The notes beneath the pieces were generated by a model that saw nothing but the letters and a program-made list of their open reading frames with translations, was not told the DNA's origin and ran no database searches. Shown piece by piece: positions 8,479-17,043 of a stretch of 64,000 nt of DNA. The stretch covers positions 1,736,001 through 1,800,000 of the forward strand of contig NZ_CP147913.1 of assembly GCF_037414475.1 (NCBI RefSeq). Direction: 5' to 3'. The stretch's first letter is position 1. Each line of letters starts with the position of its first letter. This DNA comes from Myxococcus stipitatus (GTDB lineage Bacteria > Myxococcota > Myxococcia > Myxococcales > Myxococcaceae). The position numbers were made by a program, and so were the translations under genes.

Positions 8479-9624
8479 GTGGATCGCACCCTCCGTGCGC
8501 ACCGCTCCCTCTCCAGCCCCCAGCGCCAGGCCCTCAAGGAGGCCCTCTTCAACGTCGGCCTCTGGCGCCGCCGCCTCTCCTTCCTCCTCGACCAGCCCGA
8601 CGCCCATTCCCCCCTCCTCCTCTTCGCCTTCCTCCACGGCCTCGCCCACATCCCCGCCCCTGAAGCCGCCTCCCTCGCCGGTGTAACTCACGACCCTCTC
8701 CCCTCCCTCAACCCCACCCCTCCCCCCTCCCTCGCCCTCCGGTACTCCCTCCCGGACTGGCTCGCCGACCACCTCTCCCGCGAACTCGGCCCAGACGCCG
8801 ACCCCTTCTGCGCCCACCTCAACGTCCCGGGCCCCATCACCCTCCGCGCCAACCCCCTCCGCACCTCCCGCGACGCCCTCGCCTCCCGCCTCCTCTCCGA
8901 AGGCGTCTCCACCCACCCCGGCTCCTGGAGCCCCCTCGCCCTCCACATCGACGGCCCTCGCCCCAACCTCTACGCCCTCCCCTCCCTCCAAGAGGGCCTC
9001 TTCGAGGTCCAGGACGAGGGCAGCCAGCTCCTCGGCCTCCTCCTCGACGCCCAACCCGGGGAAACCGTCCTCGACCTCTGCGCCGGCGCCGGCGGGAAGA
9101 CCCTCCTCCTCGGCGCCCAGATGCGGAACTCCGGCCGGCTCCTCGCCCATGACCCCAACCCGGAACGCCTCGACCGCCTCCTCCAGCGCTCCTCCCGCTC
9201 CGGCCTCACCCGCGTCCAACTCCTCCGGACCCCTCCCTCCCCAGGCCTCGACGCCGACCGCGTCCTCGTCGACGCCCCTTGCTCCGAGCTCGGCCCTCTC
9301 CGCCGTGGCCCCGACCTCCGCTTCCACTCCTCCCCCGACTCCCTCTCCCACTTCCCCCCCATCCAACGCGCCATCCTCCAGCGCGCCGCCGACCTCGTCC
9401 GCCCAGGCGGCCGGCTCGTCTACGCCACCTGCACCGTGAACCACGCCGAGAACCAGGACGTCGTCGCCGACTTCCTCGCCTCCCGCCCCGACTACCGCCT
9501 CATCCGCCCGGGCGCAGGCTGGCTCCCCGACTCCTGCCTCCTCGGCGACTTCCTCTTCGTCACACCCCATCGCCACGGCACCGATGCGTTCTTCGCCGCC
9601 GTCCTGGAGCGCTCGGCGGGCTAG
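8479..9624 (+). CDS. rsmB: 16S rRNA (cytosine-967-C5)-methyltransferase family protein (RsmB-like)
   Basis: A 381-residue m5C rRNA methyltransferase. The N-terminal part looks like the NusB-like helical region (SSPQRQALKEALFNVGLWRRR). The catalytic half has the S-adenosylmethionine loop VLDLCAGAGGKTLLLG, motif IV DAPCSELGPLRRGPDLRF with the release Cys, and motif VI LVYATCTVNHAENQ with the nucleophile Cys. The GTG at 8479 is the first standard start codon, but the frame is open upstream to about 8335 with plausible family-like residues (PWSALAGLAPITSQALSLVL), so the true start may be upstream at a non-standard codon such as CTG 8407 or 8350. Third positions are almost all C. A hairpin separates it from ldcA. 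Confidence 0.88.
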   Translation: MDRTLRAHRSLSSPQRQALKEALFNVGLWRRRLSFLLDQPDAHSPLLLFAFLHGLAHIPAPEAASLAGVTHDPLPSLNPTPPPSLALRYSLPDWLADHLSRELGPDADPFCAHLNVPGPITLRANPLRTSRDALASRLLSEGVSTHPGSWSPLALHIDGPRPNLYALPSLQEGLFEVQDEGSQLLGLLLDAQPGETVLDLCAGAGGKTLLLGAQMRNSGRLLAHDPNPERLDRLLQRSSRSGLTRVQLLRTPPSPGLDADRVLVDAPCSELGPLRRGPDLRFHSSPDSLSHFPPIQRAILQRAADLVRPGGRLVYATCTVNHAENQDVVADFLASRPDYRLIRPGAGWLPDSCLLGDFLFVTPHRHGTDAFFAAVLERSAG

Positions 9625-9663
9625 ACACAGGGCCAACAGGCGGCCGCACTGTCCGCGTGCCGA

Positions 9664-9694
9664 CGGACGGAGGTACTCAACACGCCTCCGTCCG
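9664..9694 (+). terminator. Hairpin between rsmB and ldcA
   Basis: CGGACGGAGG (9664-9673) pairs perfectly with CCTCCGTCCG (9685-9694) around an 11-base loop. No T-tract follows, so it may be a weak or factor-dependent terminator. It lies 40 bases after the rsmB stop. Confidence 0.5.
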
Positions 9695-9734
9695 CCCCGG
9701 CGCGAATCCCGAGGACCTCACCATCGCCAGTGCT

Positions 9735-10646
9735 ATGAAGCGCCCCGTGCGTTGGCTCAAGCCCCTCCCGCTCCGCCCCCGCGACACCGTCCACGTCGTC
9801 GCCCCCTCAGGCCCCTTCGACCGCCCCACTTTCGAAGCCGGCCTGGCCCTCATCGCCGAGCGCTACTCCCCCACCCACCGCCCCGACCTCTTCGCCTCCC
9901 ACCGCTACCTCGCTGGTGACGACTCCCGCCGCGCCCAAGAGCTCGCCCACGCCCTCCAGGACTCCTCCGCCCGCGCCACGTTCTGCGCCCGCGGCGGCTA
10001 CGGCAGCGCTCGGCTCCTCCCCCACCTCCCCCTCGCCAACGCCGCCCCCAGCCTCTTCACCGGCTTCTCGGACCTCACCTCCGTCCACGGCGCCCTCCAG
10101 GCCCTCGGCCGCGTCTCCATCCACGGCCCCGTCCTCACCCAGCTCGGCAAGCAGCCCCCCGAGGTCCGCGACTACTTCTTCCGCCTCCTCGAATCCCCTG
10201 AAGCCCCGCCCCCACTCACGGGCTCCGCCACCTACGTCCCCGGCTCCGTCCAGGGCCACCTCGTCGGCGGCAACCTCTCCGTCTTCGCGTGCCTCCTCGG
10301 CACCCCTTACCTGCCGCCCCTCGACGGCGCCGTCCTCCTCCTCGAGGACGTCACCGAGCGCCCCTACCGCCTCGACCGCATGTGGACCCAGCTGCGCCTC
10401 GCCGGCGTCTTCTCGCGCGTGCGCGGCATCGTCCTCGGCGACTTCACCGCCTGCGAAGAGCGCGACGCCCCCTACTCCAGCGCCGACGTCCTCCAGGACC
10501 TCGCCCGCGAGGAGGGCCTCCCCTGCGCCGCGGGCTTCCCCATCGGCCACGGCACCCTCAACTACCCCGTGGCCCTCGGCACCCAGGTCCACCTCGACGC
10601 GGACGCGGCCCGCCTCACCTTCCTCGAAGGAGCCGTGTCCCCATGA
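9735..10646 (+). CDS. ldcA: Muramoyltetrapeptide (LD-) carboxypeptidase, S66 family
   Basis: A 303-residue cytoplasmic serine peptidase that removes the terminal D-Ala from murein tetrapeptides during wall recycling. The S66 Ser-Glu-His triad is visible: Ser in TGFSDLTSVH, Glu in LLLEDVTERPYRLDRM and His in FPIGHGTLNYPVALG. The GGYGSARLLPHL strand-loop and N-terminal TVHVVAPSGPF are also family features. The ATG at 9735 (MKRPVRWL) is chosen because the in-frame extension upstream is antisense-like low-complexity Pro/Arg sequence. Its stop overlaps the start of the serine hydrolase (ATGA), and mpl follows, giving a compact recycling operon. Confidence 0.92.
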   Translation: MKRPVRWLKPLPLRPRDTVHVVAPSGPFDRPTFEAGLALIAERYSPTHRPDLFASHRYLAGDDSRRAQELAHALQDSSARATFCARGGYGSARLLPHLPLANAAPSLFTGFSDLTSVHGALQALGRVSIHGPVLTQLGKQPPEVRDYFFRLLESPEAPPPLTGSATYVPGSVQGHLVGGNLSVFACLLGTPYLPPLDGAVLLLEDVTERPYRLDRMWTQLRLAGVFSRVRGIVLGDFTACEERDAPYSSADVLQDLAREEGLPCAAGFPIGHGTLNYPVALGTQVHLDADAARLTFLEGAVSP

Positions 10647-11833
10647 GCACTCCTCCCGAGAAACACCCCATCGCCGTCCTCCAGACGCTCCTCGATGAAG
10701 CCGTGGGCATCGGCGTCTTCCCCGCCGCCCAGGCCGTCGTCCTCCACCGCGGCGTCCAGGTCTTCGGCGGCGTCGCGGGCAACGTCTCCGGCGACACCCG
10801 CTTCGACCTCGCCTCGCTCACCAAGGTCATCAGCACCACGGCCCTGTTCCTGCGCCTGTGGACCGAAGGAAAGGTCGGACCCGATACCCTCGTGTCCCGC
10901 TTCTTCCCCCATACCCCCGTGGGCGACGCGGGCGTCACCGTCGCGGACCTGCTCTACCACCGCTCCGGCCTCCCCCCCTTCGTCCCCTTCTTCGCCCAGG
11001 CCCTCACCCAGCACCCCGAGCTGCTCGACGCCACCTGCGCCTCCGCCACCCGCGCCCGCGTCCGCGACGAGGTCATCCAGGCGGCGGCGAACACCCCGCT
11101 CACGGCTCCGCCTCGCACCCGCTCGGCCTACAGCGACGTGGGCTTCATCCTCCTCGGCGAAATCCTCTCCCGCGCCGCCAACGCCCCGCTCGACACGCTC
11201 TTCTCCCGCCACATCGCCGAGCCGCTCGACCTCACCGCCCGCTTCCACCGCCTCACCGACTTCCCCGCTGACTCCACCCCCGCCCCCACCGGCGCCTCGC
11301 GCCCCCGCGAGCCCGCGCCCGGACAGGACGGCCTGTGGAGCAACGTGCCCACCCAGCCCACGCGCCCGGGTGAAGTCGACGACGACAACGCCTGGGTGAT
11401 GGACGGCGTCGCCGGACACGCGGGCCTCTTCGGCACCGCCGTGGACGTGGCCCGCTTCGGCCAGGCCATCCTCGAGGGCTGCTCCGGCAAACACTCCGCG
11501 CTCGCGCCCGGGCCCCTCTGGCACCGCGCGCTCGCCACCGACCCGCTCGTGGAGGGAAGCACCCGCTCCATGGGCTTCGATTCGCCCTCGCGTGTCGGCT
11601 CCAGCGCGGGCCGCGTCATCGGCGACTCACCTCCAGGCGCCGTCGGGCACCTGGGCTTCACCGGAACGAGCCTCTGGGTGGACCTGCGCCGCTCGCTGGT
11701 GGTGGCGCTCGTCACCAACCGCGTGGCCCTTGGACGCCAAGAGGTGCGCATCCGCGACTTCCGGCCCGTCTTCCATGACTTCGTCGTGGAGGCGCTCGGC
11801 CTCACCGCTACCTCGCAGGGAACACATGGCTGA
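10643..11833 (+). CDS. Serine hydrolase, beta-lactamase (class C/AmpH-like) family
   Basis: A 396-residue penicillin-recognising serine hydrolase. The SxxK nucleophile is SLTK (about residue 57), the second motif is YSD in TRSAYSDVGFILLGE, and the third-motif region is HLGFTGTS. The sequence begins directly in the enzyme fold without an obvious signal peptide, suggesting a cytoplasmic or non-classically exported enzyme. Start and stop overlap ldcA (4 bases) and mpl (8 bases), so expression is translationally coupled. The context points to trimming of muropeptides rather than antibiotic resistance, but the exact bond cleaved is not known. Confidence 0.85.
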   Translation: MSTPPEKHPIAVLQTLLDEAVGIGVFPAAQAVVLHRGVQVFGGVAGNVSGDTRFDLASLTKVISTTALFLRLWTEGKVGPDTLVSRFFPHTPVGDAGVTVADLLYHRSGLPPFVPFFAQALTQHPELLDATCASATRARVRDEVIQAAANTPLTAPPRTRSAYSDVGFILLGEILSRAANAPLDTLFSRHIAEPLDLTARFHRLTDFPADSTPAPTGASRPREPAPGQDGLWSNVPTQPTRPGEVDDDNAWVMDGVAGHAGLFGTAVDVARFGQAILEGCSGKHSALAPGPLWHRALATDPLVEGSTRSMGFDSPSRVGSSAGRVIGDSPPGAVGHLGFTGTSLWVDLRRSLVVALVTNRVALGRQEVRIRDFRPVFHDFVVEALGLTATSQGTHG

Positions 11834-13298
11834 CGACAACGGCAACGTCCTCGACACCCTCGAACCCGGCAGCGTGCGCCGCGTCCACCTGGTGGGCGTG
11901 GCAGGCACCGGCATGGGCTCCTTCGCCGGCATGCTCAAGGCCGCCGGCTACGAAGTCACCGGCAGCGACGAGAATGTCTACCCACCCATGAGCGACATGC
12001 TCAAGGCGTGGGGCATCCCCGCGTCCTCGCCCTACCGGCCCGAGAACCTCGACGCCGCGAAGCCCGACCTCGTCATCATCGGCAACGTCATCCGCCGCGT
12101 GAATCCCGAGGCCACCGCCGTCCGCGAGCGCGGCCTCAAGCAGATGAGCTTCCCCGCCGCCCTGGGCTCGCTCTTCCTCGAGCGCGCCCACTCCGTCGTC
12201 GTCGCCGGAACCCACGGCAAGACGACCACGTCCTCGATGATGGCCCACGTCCTCGTCGAGGCCGGCAGAGACCCGTCCTTCCTCGTCGGCGGCGTCACCC
12301 AGAACTACGCGGGCAACTACCGCGTCGGCAAAGGCCCGCACTTCGTCGTCGAGGGCGACGAGTACGACACGGCCTACTGGGACAAGGGCTCCAAGTTCCT
12401 CCACTACCGCCCGCGCACCGCCATCCTCACCAGCGTGGAGTTCGACCACGCGGACATCTTCAAGGACCTGCCCCACTACGAGGCCACGTTCCAGAAGTTC
12501 GTCCGGCTCATCCCCCAGGACGGGCAGCTCATCGTCTGTGCCGCGTACCCCAACGCCGTGAAGCTCGCGCGCGAGGGCTGCCAGGGCCGCGTCATCACAT
12601 ACATCGCGAAGGAAGGCGCGGACGCGGACTACGTCCCCCGCGAGGTGTCCTTCGGCGCCGAGGGCGCACGCTTCCAGGTGGTGGAGCGAGGCACGGTGCT
12701 CGGCACCGTGGTGCTGCCCATGGGCGGCCTGCACAACGTGGAGAACGCGCTGTCCGTCATCGCCGCCGCGCGCGGGTTGGGCCTGTCCTTCGACGAAATC
12801 GCCAAGGGCCTGTCCACGTTCCGCGGCGTGAAGCGCCGGCAGGAGCCTCGCGGCGAGCCCGGGGGAATCCTCGTGGTGGATGACTTCGCGCACCACCCCA
12901 CCGCCGTGCGGGAGACCATCTCCGCCATCCACCACCGCTACCCCGAGCGCCGCCTGTGGGCCATCTTCGAGCCCCGCTCCAACACCAGCCGCCGCAACAT
13001 CCACCAGGAGGACTACGCCCACGCCTTCACCGGCGCGGCCCGCGCGAGCCTCAAGGTGCCAGAGCGGCATGACAAGGTGCCTGTCGGCGAGGAGCTCGAC
13101 GTGCCCCGGCTGGTCAAGGACCTCCAGGCCCAGGGCATCGCCGCCGAGGGCTCCACCGACGTCCAGTCGCTCGTGGACCTCGTTGCCCGCGAGTCACGCG
13201 CGGGGGACATCCTGCTCGTCATGAGCAACGGCGCCTTTGGCGGCTTCATCGAGAAGCTGCTCGTGGCGCTGCGGGCTCGCGCGGGGGAGACTGCCTGA
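11826..13298 (+). CDS. mpl: UDP-N-acetylmuramate:L-alanyl-gamma-D-glutamyl-meso-diaminopimelate ligase
   Basis: A 490-residue Mur-ligase family enzyme that reattaches recycled tripeptide to UDP-MurNAc. The N-terminal Rossmann loop is HLVGVAGTGMGSFAGML. The ATP P-loop is VVAGTHGKTTTSSMM, the Mg/ATP region VVEGDEYDTAYWDKG is the Mpl-type variant, VEFDHADIF follows, and the C-terminal domain has VVDDFAHHPTAV and FEPRSNTSRRN. Mpl differs from MurC in the EGDEYD...W segment, which is present. The ATG at 11826 overlaps the previous stop by 8 bases. Together with ldcA it completes the tripeptide salvage step. Confidence 0.95.
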   Translation: MADDNGNVLDTLEPGSVRRVHLVGVAGTGMGSFAGMLKAAGYEVTGSDENVYPPMSDMLKAWGIPASSPYRPENLDAAKPDLVIIGNVIRRVNPEATAVRERGLKQMSFPAALGSLFLERAHSVVVAGTHGKTTTSSMMAHVLVEAGRDPSFLVGGVTQNYAGNYRVGKGPHFVVEGDEYDTAYWDKGSKFLHYRPRTAILTSVEFDHADIFKDLPHYEATFQKFVRLIPQDGQLIVCAAYPNAVKLAREGCQGRVITYIAKEGADADYVPREVSFGAEGARFQVVERGTVLGTVVLPMGGLHNVENALSVIAAARGLGLSFDEIAKGLSTFRGVKRRQEPRGEPGGILVVDDFAHHPTAVRETISAIHHRYPERRLWAIFEPRSNTSRRNIHQEDYAHAFTGAARASLKVPERHDKVPVGEELDVPRLVKDLQAQGIAAEGSTDVQSLVDLVARESRAGDILLVMSNGAFGGFIEKLLVALRARAGETA

Positions 13299-13299
13299 C

Positions 13300-13866
13300 A
13301 TGCGCCTCCTGCTCCCGGTCCTCCTCGGTGCCCTGTCGCTTGTGGGGTGCTCCCGCTCCAAGATGCCGCCGCTCACGACGGACCGGCCGGGCGGAGAGGG
13401 AGGCGGTGTCCCGTCGGACGGCGCGGTGGCGCGCTCCGAGCCGCTGTCCTTCCAGGTGAAGCGCTACCCGGGCGGCGAGCCGTATGCCCTGGCGAGCGAC
13501 CGGGGCAACGTGGTGCTGCTCGACGTGTGGGCCACGTGGTGCGAGCCCTGCCGGGACGCGCTGCCCTTCTACGAGAACCTGGGGCGCGAGTACGCGAGCC
13601 GAGGGCTCAAGGTCTACGCGCTCAACGTGGACGAGGACACGCGCGCCATCGCCCCGTTTTTGAAGGAGGTGAAGGCGTCGCTCCCCATCCTCCTCGACGA
13701 GAACGCCCAGGTGTCCGAGCGGCTGCTCATGGTGCGCGGGCTGCCCACGACGTATCTCATCGACAAGCGCGGCGTGGTGCGCTTCGCCCACCTGGGCTTC
13801 GGCGAGGAATGGGTCACCAAGCTCCAGACGGAAATCGAAGCGCTGCTGGCCGAGCCGGCGCCGTAG
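13300..13866 (+). CDS. TlpA/ResA-like thioredoxin-fold lipoprotein
   Basis: A 188-residue exported thiol-disulfide protein. The N-terminus MRLLLPVLLGALSLVGC has a lipobox (LVGC) for lipid attachment, followed by a Ser/Gly/Pro-rich linker to about residue 45. The thioredoxin fold carries the redox pair in ATWCEPCRDALPF and the cis-proline loop in GLPTTYLID. TlpA/ResA proteins reduce cytochrome-maturation or other extracytoplasmic thiols. It begins one base after the mpl stop. The ATG at 13300 is chosen because it gives the signal sequence; the frame is open further upstream inside mpl. Confidence 0.9.
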   Translation: MRLLLPVLLGALSLVGCSRSKMPPLTTDRPGGEGGGVPSDGAVARSEPLSFQVKRYPGGEPYALASDRGNVVLLDVWATWCEPCRDALPFYENLGREYASRGLKVYALNVDEDTRAIAPFLKEVKASLPILLDENAQVSERLLMVRGLPTTYLIDKRGVVRFAHLGFGEEWVTKLQTEIEALLAEPAP

Positions 13867-13896
13867 CACGCACGCTTCAGCAGGAGAGACGACACC

Positions 13897-14724
13897 ATGG
13901 TTGCCAAGGCCCTCGAGACTCCCGCCGCCCTGCGCCGCACCGCGGAAGAGGGGGCACGACTGGCCGGGCGCATCCTCGCCGACCGCTTCCTGGGCGAGCG
14001 CATCATCGAGCTCAAGGGCGGCATCGACCTGGTGACGGACGCGGACCGGGCCTCGGAGGAGGCCCTGCTGGCCTTCATCCGCGAGCGCCACCCCACCCAC
14101 GCCATCCTCGCCGAGGAGAGCGGCGCCACCGCGGGCACGGATGGGCTGCGATGGCTGGTCGACCCGCTCGATGGGACCACGAACTACGCGCACCGAGTGC
14201 CCCACTTCTGCGTCAGCGTCGCGGTGGAGGGGCCTGACGGAGTCCTCGCGGGCGCCGTGTATGACCCGATGCTCGACGAGCTCTTCTCCGCCGCGAGGGG
14301 AGAAGGCGCCACGCTCAACGGGCGGACACTGCGCGCCAGCAACGTCGCCGCGCTGAACCAGGCGCTCCTGTGCACGGGCTTCCCCTACGACGTGCGCGAG
14401 CGGCCTGAAGGGCCCGTGGGCCTCTTCACCCGCTTCGTCCTGCGAGCCCAGGGCATGCGCCGCACGGGCAGCGCCGCCATGGACCTGGCCTACGTGGCCA
14501 CGGGCCGGTTCGATGGGTTCTTCGAATTCGGCCTCAAGCCGTGGGACATCGCCGCGGGCTCGCTGCTGGTGGAGGAGGCCGGAGGTGTCATCCGCCACGT
14601 CACGGGCGCGCCCTTCAACGTCATGCGAGGAGACGTCATCGCCTCCGCGCCCGCGCTCGCCCCCGTGCTGCTCTCCGAGGCCAAGGCCTTCATCGACGAG
14701 ATGGGCTGGACGCCGCGCGCGTGA
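13897..14724 (+). CDS. suhB: Inositol monophosphatase family protein
   Basis: A 275-residue Mg-dependent, Li-sensitive-type phosphatase of the IMPase superfamily. Metal-binding motifs are ILAEESGA (Glu pair), WLVDPLDGTTNYAH (DPxDGT) and KPWDIAAGSLLVEEAGG (WDxAAG), in normal order and spacing; length is typical. The ATG at 13897 sits after AGGAGAG. It acts on inositol phosphates or related sugar phosphates; SuhB orthologues can also bind ribosomal transcription complexes. It follows the lipoprotein by 30 bases on the same strand and is probably the last gene of the recycling-associated operon. The symbol is given for the family, not for proven orthology. Confidence 0.9.
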   Translation: MVAKALETPAALRRTAEEGARLAGRILADRFLGERIIELKGGIDLVTDADRASEEALLAFIRERHPTHAILAEESGATAGTDGLRWLVDPLDGTTNYAHRVPHFCVSVAVEGPDGVLAGAVYDPMLDELFSAARGEGATLNGRTLRASNVAALNQALLCTGFPYDVRERPEGPVGLFTRFVLRAQGMRRTGSAAMDLAYVATGRFDGFFEFGLKPWDIAAGSLLVEEAGGVIRHVTGAPFNVMRGDVIASAPALAPVLLSEAKAFIDEMGWTPRA

Positions 14725-14743
14725 ACAGCCCGAGGCCCCCGGC

Positions 14744-15832
14744 TCAACGCAACGCCGGGTAGTCCGCGTACCCCTTCTCCTCACCAGTGAAGAAGGTGGA
14801 GGCATCCGCTGCGTTGAGCGGTGCCTGCTGCCTGAAGCGCTCCGGCAGGTCCGGGTTCGAGAGGAACGGAACTCCGTACGCCACCAGGTCCGCCTCGCCC
14901 TGGGCCACCGCCGCTTCGCCCGTCCGCGCGTCGTATCCGCCGTTCACGATGAACGCCCCCTGGAACACCTCGCGCAGTCTCGGCGCGAGGCGCTGCTCCG
15001 GACTCGGGGTGTCCGCGCCCGACACGGACTCGGTGACGTGCAGATAGCCCAGCCCCAACCGGCTCAGCTCACGGGCCATGTACGTGAACGTCTCGAGCGG
15101 CGTGGAGTCCACCACTCCCGCGTAGGGGAAGGATTGCGGCAGGAGCCGGTACCCCACCCGCTCCGCGCCCCAGACGTCCACCACCGCGCGCGCCACTTCC
15201 AACGGGAAGCGGGCCCGGTTCTCGATGCTGCCCCCATACGCATCCGTGCGCTGGTTGGAGCCATCCCGCAGGAACTGGTCCAACAGGTAGCCATTGCTGC
15301 CATGCACCTCGACACCATCGAAGCCCGCCTCGCGTGCGTTCTCCGCCGCGCGCCGGAACTGGTCGACGACCCCCGGCAGCTCGGCGGTCTCCAGCGCCCT
15401 CGGCGTCACGACGGGCTTCTTGCCCTGGAACGTGAACACCGTCCCCTCGTACCCGATGGCCGAGGGCGCCACCGGCAAGCGGCCCTCATGGAAGTCTGGA
15501 TGCGAGACACGTCCCACGTGCCACAGCTGCGCGAAGATGACTCCGCCCACCGCGTGGACGGCCTGTGTCACCTTCCTCCAGCCCGCCACCTGCGCGGACG
15601 AGTGCAGGCCAGGCGTGCGGATGTACCCCACGCCTTGAGGGCTGACCTGGGTGGCCTCGGTGATGAGGAGCCCGGCGGAGGCCCGCTGCGCGTAGTACGT
15701 CGGCGCCAGGGGATTGGGCACGTTGCCATCGACCAGCGCCCGGCTGCGCGTCATGGGCGCCATCACCATCCGGTTCTTCAGCTCGAGACGGCCCAGGCGA
15801 AAGGGAGACAGCAGCTGCGTTGTGTTTGCCAT
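14744..15832 (-). CDS. Alkene reductase, old yellow enzyme family (NemA-like)
   Basis: A 362-residue FMN-dependent NAD(P)H ene-reductase. N-terminal LLSPFRLGRLELKNRMVMAP, the substrate-binding pair in VEVHGSNGYLLDQFL (His and Asn), RTDAYGGSIENRARF, and the C-terminal phosphate-binding stretch FIVNGGYDARTGEAAV are family signatures. These enzymes reduce activated C=C bonds of electrophiles such as enones, maleimides and nitro compounds. It is transcribed away from the AraC-type regulator with only 34 bases between the two ATGs, an arrangement typical of a regulator and its target. Confidence 0.93.
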   Translation of the reverse strand: MANTTQLLSPFRLGRLELKNRMVMAPMTRSRALVDGNVPNPLAPTYYAQRASAGLLITEATQVSPQGVGYIRTPGLHSSAQVAGWRKVTQAVHAVGGVIFAQLWHVGRVSHPDFHEGRLPVAPSAIGYEGTVFTFQGKKPVVTPRALETAELPGVVDQFRRAAENAREAGFDGVEVHGSNGYLLDQFLRDGSNQRTDAYGGSIENRARFPLEVARAVVDVWGAERVGYRLLPQSFPYAGVVDSTPLETFTYMARELSRLGLGYLHVTESVSGADTPSPEQRLAPRLREVFQGAFIVNGGYDARTGEAAVAQGEADLVAYGVPFLSNPDLPERFRQQAPLNAADASTFFTGEEKGYADYPALR

Positions 15833-15866
15833 GGCCAGGGAATGCCAAGGCCGCTATGGACGCACC
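15833..15866. promoter_or_regulatory. Divergent control region, ene-reductase / AraC regulator
   Basis: Only 34 bases separate the two divergent start codons, so the promoters must overlap each other and the coding starts. No strong -10/-35 pair is evident. Binding of the AraC-type protein here could control both genes; this is inferred from layout. Confidence 0.4.
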
Positions 15867-16847
15867 ATGCCAGCCAGTCCAAAAGAATTTGCAGGGCGTC
15901 CAGAGCCGCGTGACACGCCGGGCCCGGACGTCCTCGCCGACGTGCTGGACTCGATGCGCCTGTCGACCCTCATGTATGGCCGCTTCGAATTGTCCGCGCC
16001 CTGGGGCATCCGGTTCTGCGAGAAGCCTTGCGCGCACCTCGTCCTCCTCGCACATGGACACGCTCGCCTGGACGTCGAGGGAATCCCTGACACGGTCATC
16101 CTGTCGGCGGGAGACCTGGCCCTGCTCCCCCAAGGTGTCAGCCACACGCTCCGCGACGCGGAAGGAAGTCCCCTCCACCTCCTGGGCCACGGTGAATGCC
16201 AACGCGCCCTGGGCGTGGGGCCGATACGGCTGGGCGGCGGCGGCGAACGCACCTCCCTGGTGACGGGCTCCTTCCGGCTCGGAGCCGCGCCGCACATGCT
16301 GCTGTTCGAGCAGCTCCCTCGCCTCGTTCACGTCACCGCGGAGACTCCGTCGCTCGCGGCAGCGGCCCAATTGCTCATCACCGAGAGCACCTCGTCGAGC
16401 CCCGCGGCGACCGTCGTCATGAGCCGACTCGCGGACATCCTGCTCGTGCAGGCGCTGCGCCTCCACATCGCGTCAGGGCAGGGCCAGGAGCCCGGGCTCG
16501 GGGCGCTCGCGGACCCGCAGATTGGCAAGGCCCTTTCGCTCATCCATGAGCAACCCGCCGCGCCGTGGACCGTCGAGAGCCTCGCGTCGGCCGTCGCCCT
16601 CTCACGCTCGGGCTTCGCCGCCCGCTTCACCTCGCTCGTCGGCAAGCCGCCGCTGGAGTACCTGGCGCGGTGGCGGATGACGAAGGCCGCGCAGCTCCTC
16701 CGGGAGAGCGAGACGCCGTTGAGCGAGCTCGCGACCGTCATCGGCTATCAGAACGAGGCCTCCTTCAATCGGGCCTTCAAGCGCTGGGAGGGGATCAGCC
16801 CCGGAGCGTACCGGCGCGAGCATCGCCCACGCGCCGACCCTGCGTGA
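15867..16847 (+). CDS. AraC family transcriptional regulator
   Basis: A 326-residue regulator with an N-terminal cupin sensor domain (AraC_binding_2 type; FCEKPCAHLVLLAHG, LSAGDLALLPQGVSHTL) and a C-terminal double helix-turn-helix. The second contains the family signature IGYQNEASFNRAFKRWEGISPGAYR, and VALSRSGFAARFTSLVGKPPLEYL is the first. The ATG at 15867 (MPASPKEF) is preferred; the frame is open upstream inside the divergent gene. Proteins of this architecture often sense small electrophiles or redox changes and activate an adjacent reductase. The divergent ene-reductase is therefore its probable target. Confidence 0.92.
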   Translation: MPASPKEFAGRPEPRDTPGPDVLADVLDSMRLSTLMYGRFELSAPWGIRFCEKPCAHLVLLAHGHARLDVEGIPDTVILSAGDLALLPQGVSHTLRDAEGSPLHLLGHGECQRALGVGPIRLGGGGERTSLVTGSFRLGAAPHMLLFEQLPRLVHVTAETPSLAAAAQLLITESTSSSPAATVVMSRLADILLVQALRLHIASGQGQEPGLGALADPQIGKALSLIHEQPAAPWTVESLASAVALSRSGFAARFTSLVGKPPLEYLARWRMTKAAQLLRESETPLSELATVIGYQNEASFNRAFKRWEGISPGAYRREHRPRADPA

Positions 16848-17043
16848 GTTTGCCGCACGTCCTCGGGGGCTTCCTCGGGGACGGCAATGATTGCCGGGGA
16901 GAACGGCCGAAGTTGCCGGCAAGCCTGTGTGGCATCGCCTCGGAGAAGACGGGGCCCGAGGGAACGAGCCCTGGGAGTGACTGGCACACGCCGTGCTCAA
17001 GCCGCGTGACGACGCATCTCGCGTCTCCCTTCAGGAAATCTCG

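Noticed and set aside
8353..9636. 427-codon antisense ORF opposite rsmB, rich in Glu, Gly and Val
   Set aside because: Low-complexity mirror of the C-rich wobble bias; rsmB motifs are intact on the plus strand.
13246..14805. 519-codon antisense ORF opposite the thioredoxin-like and inositol phosphatase genes
   Set aside because: The sense frames contain two complete, recognisable enzymes; the antisense protein has no family features.
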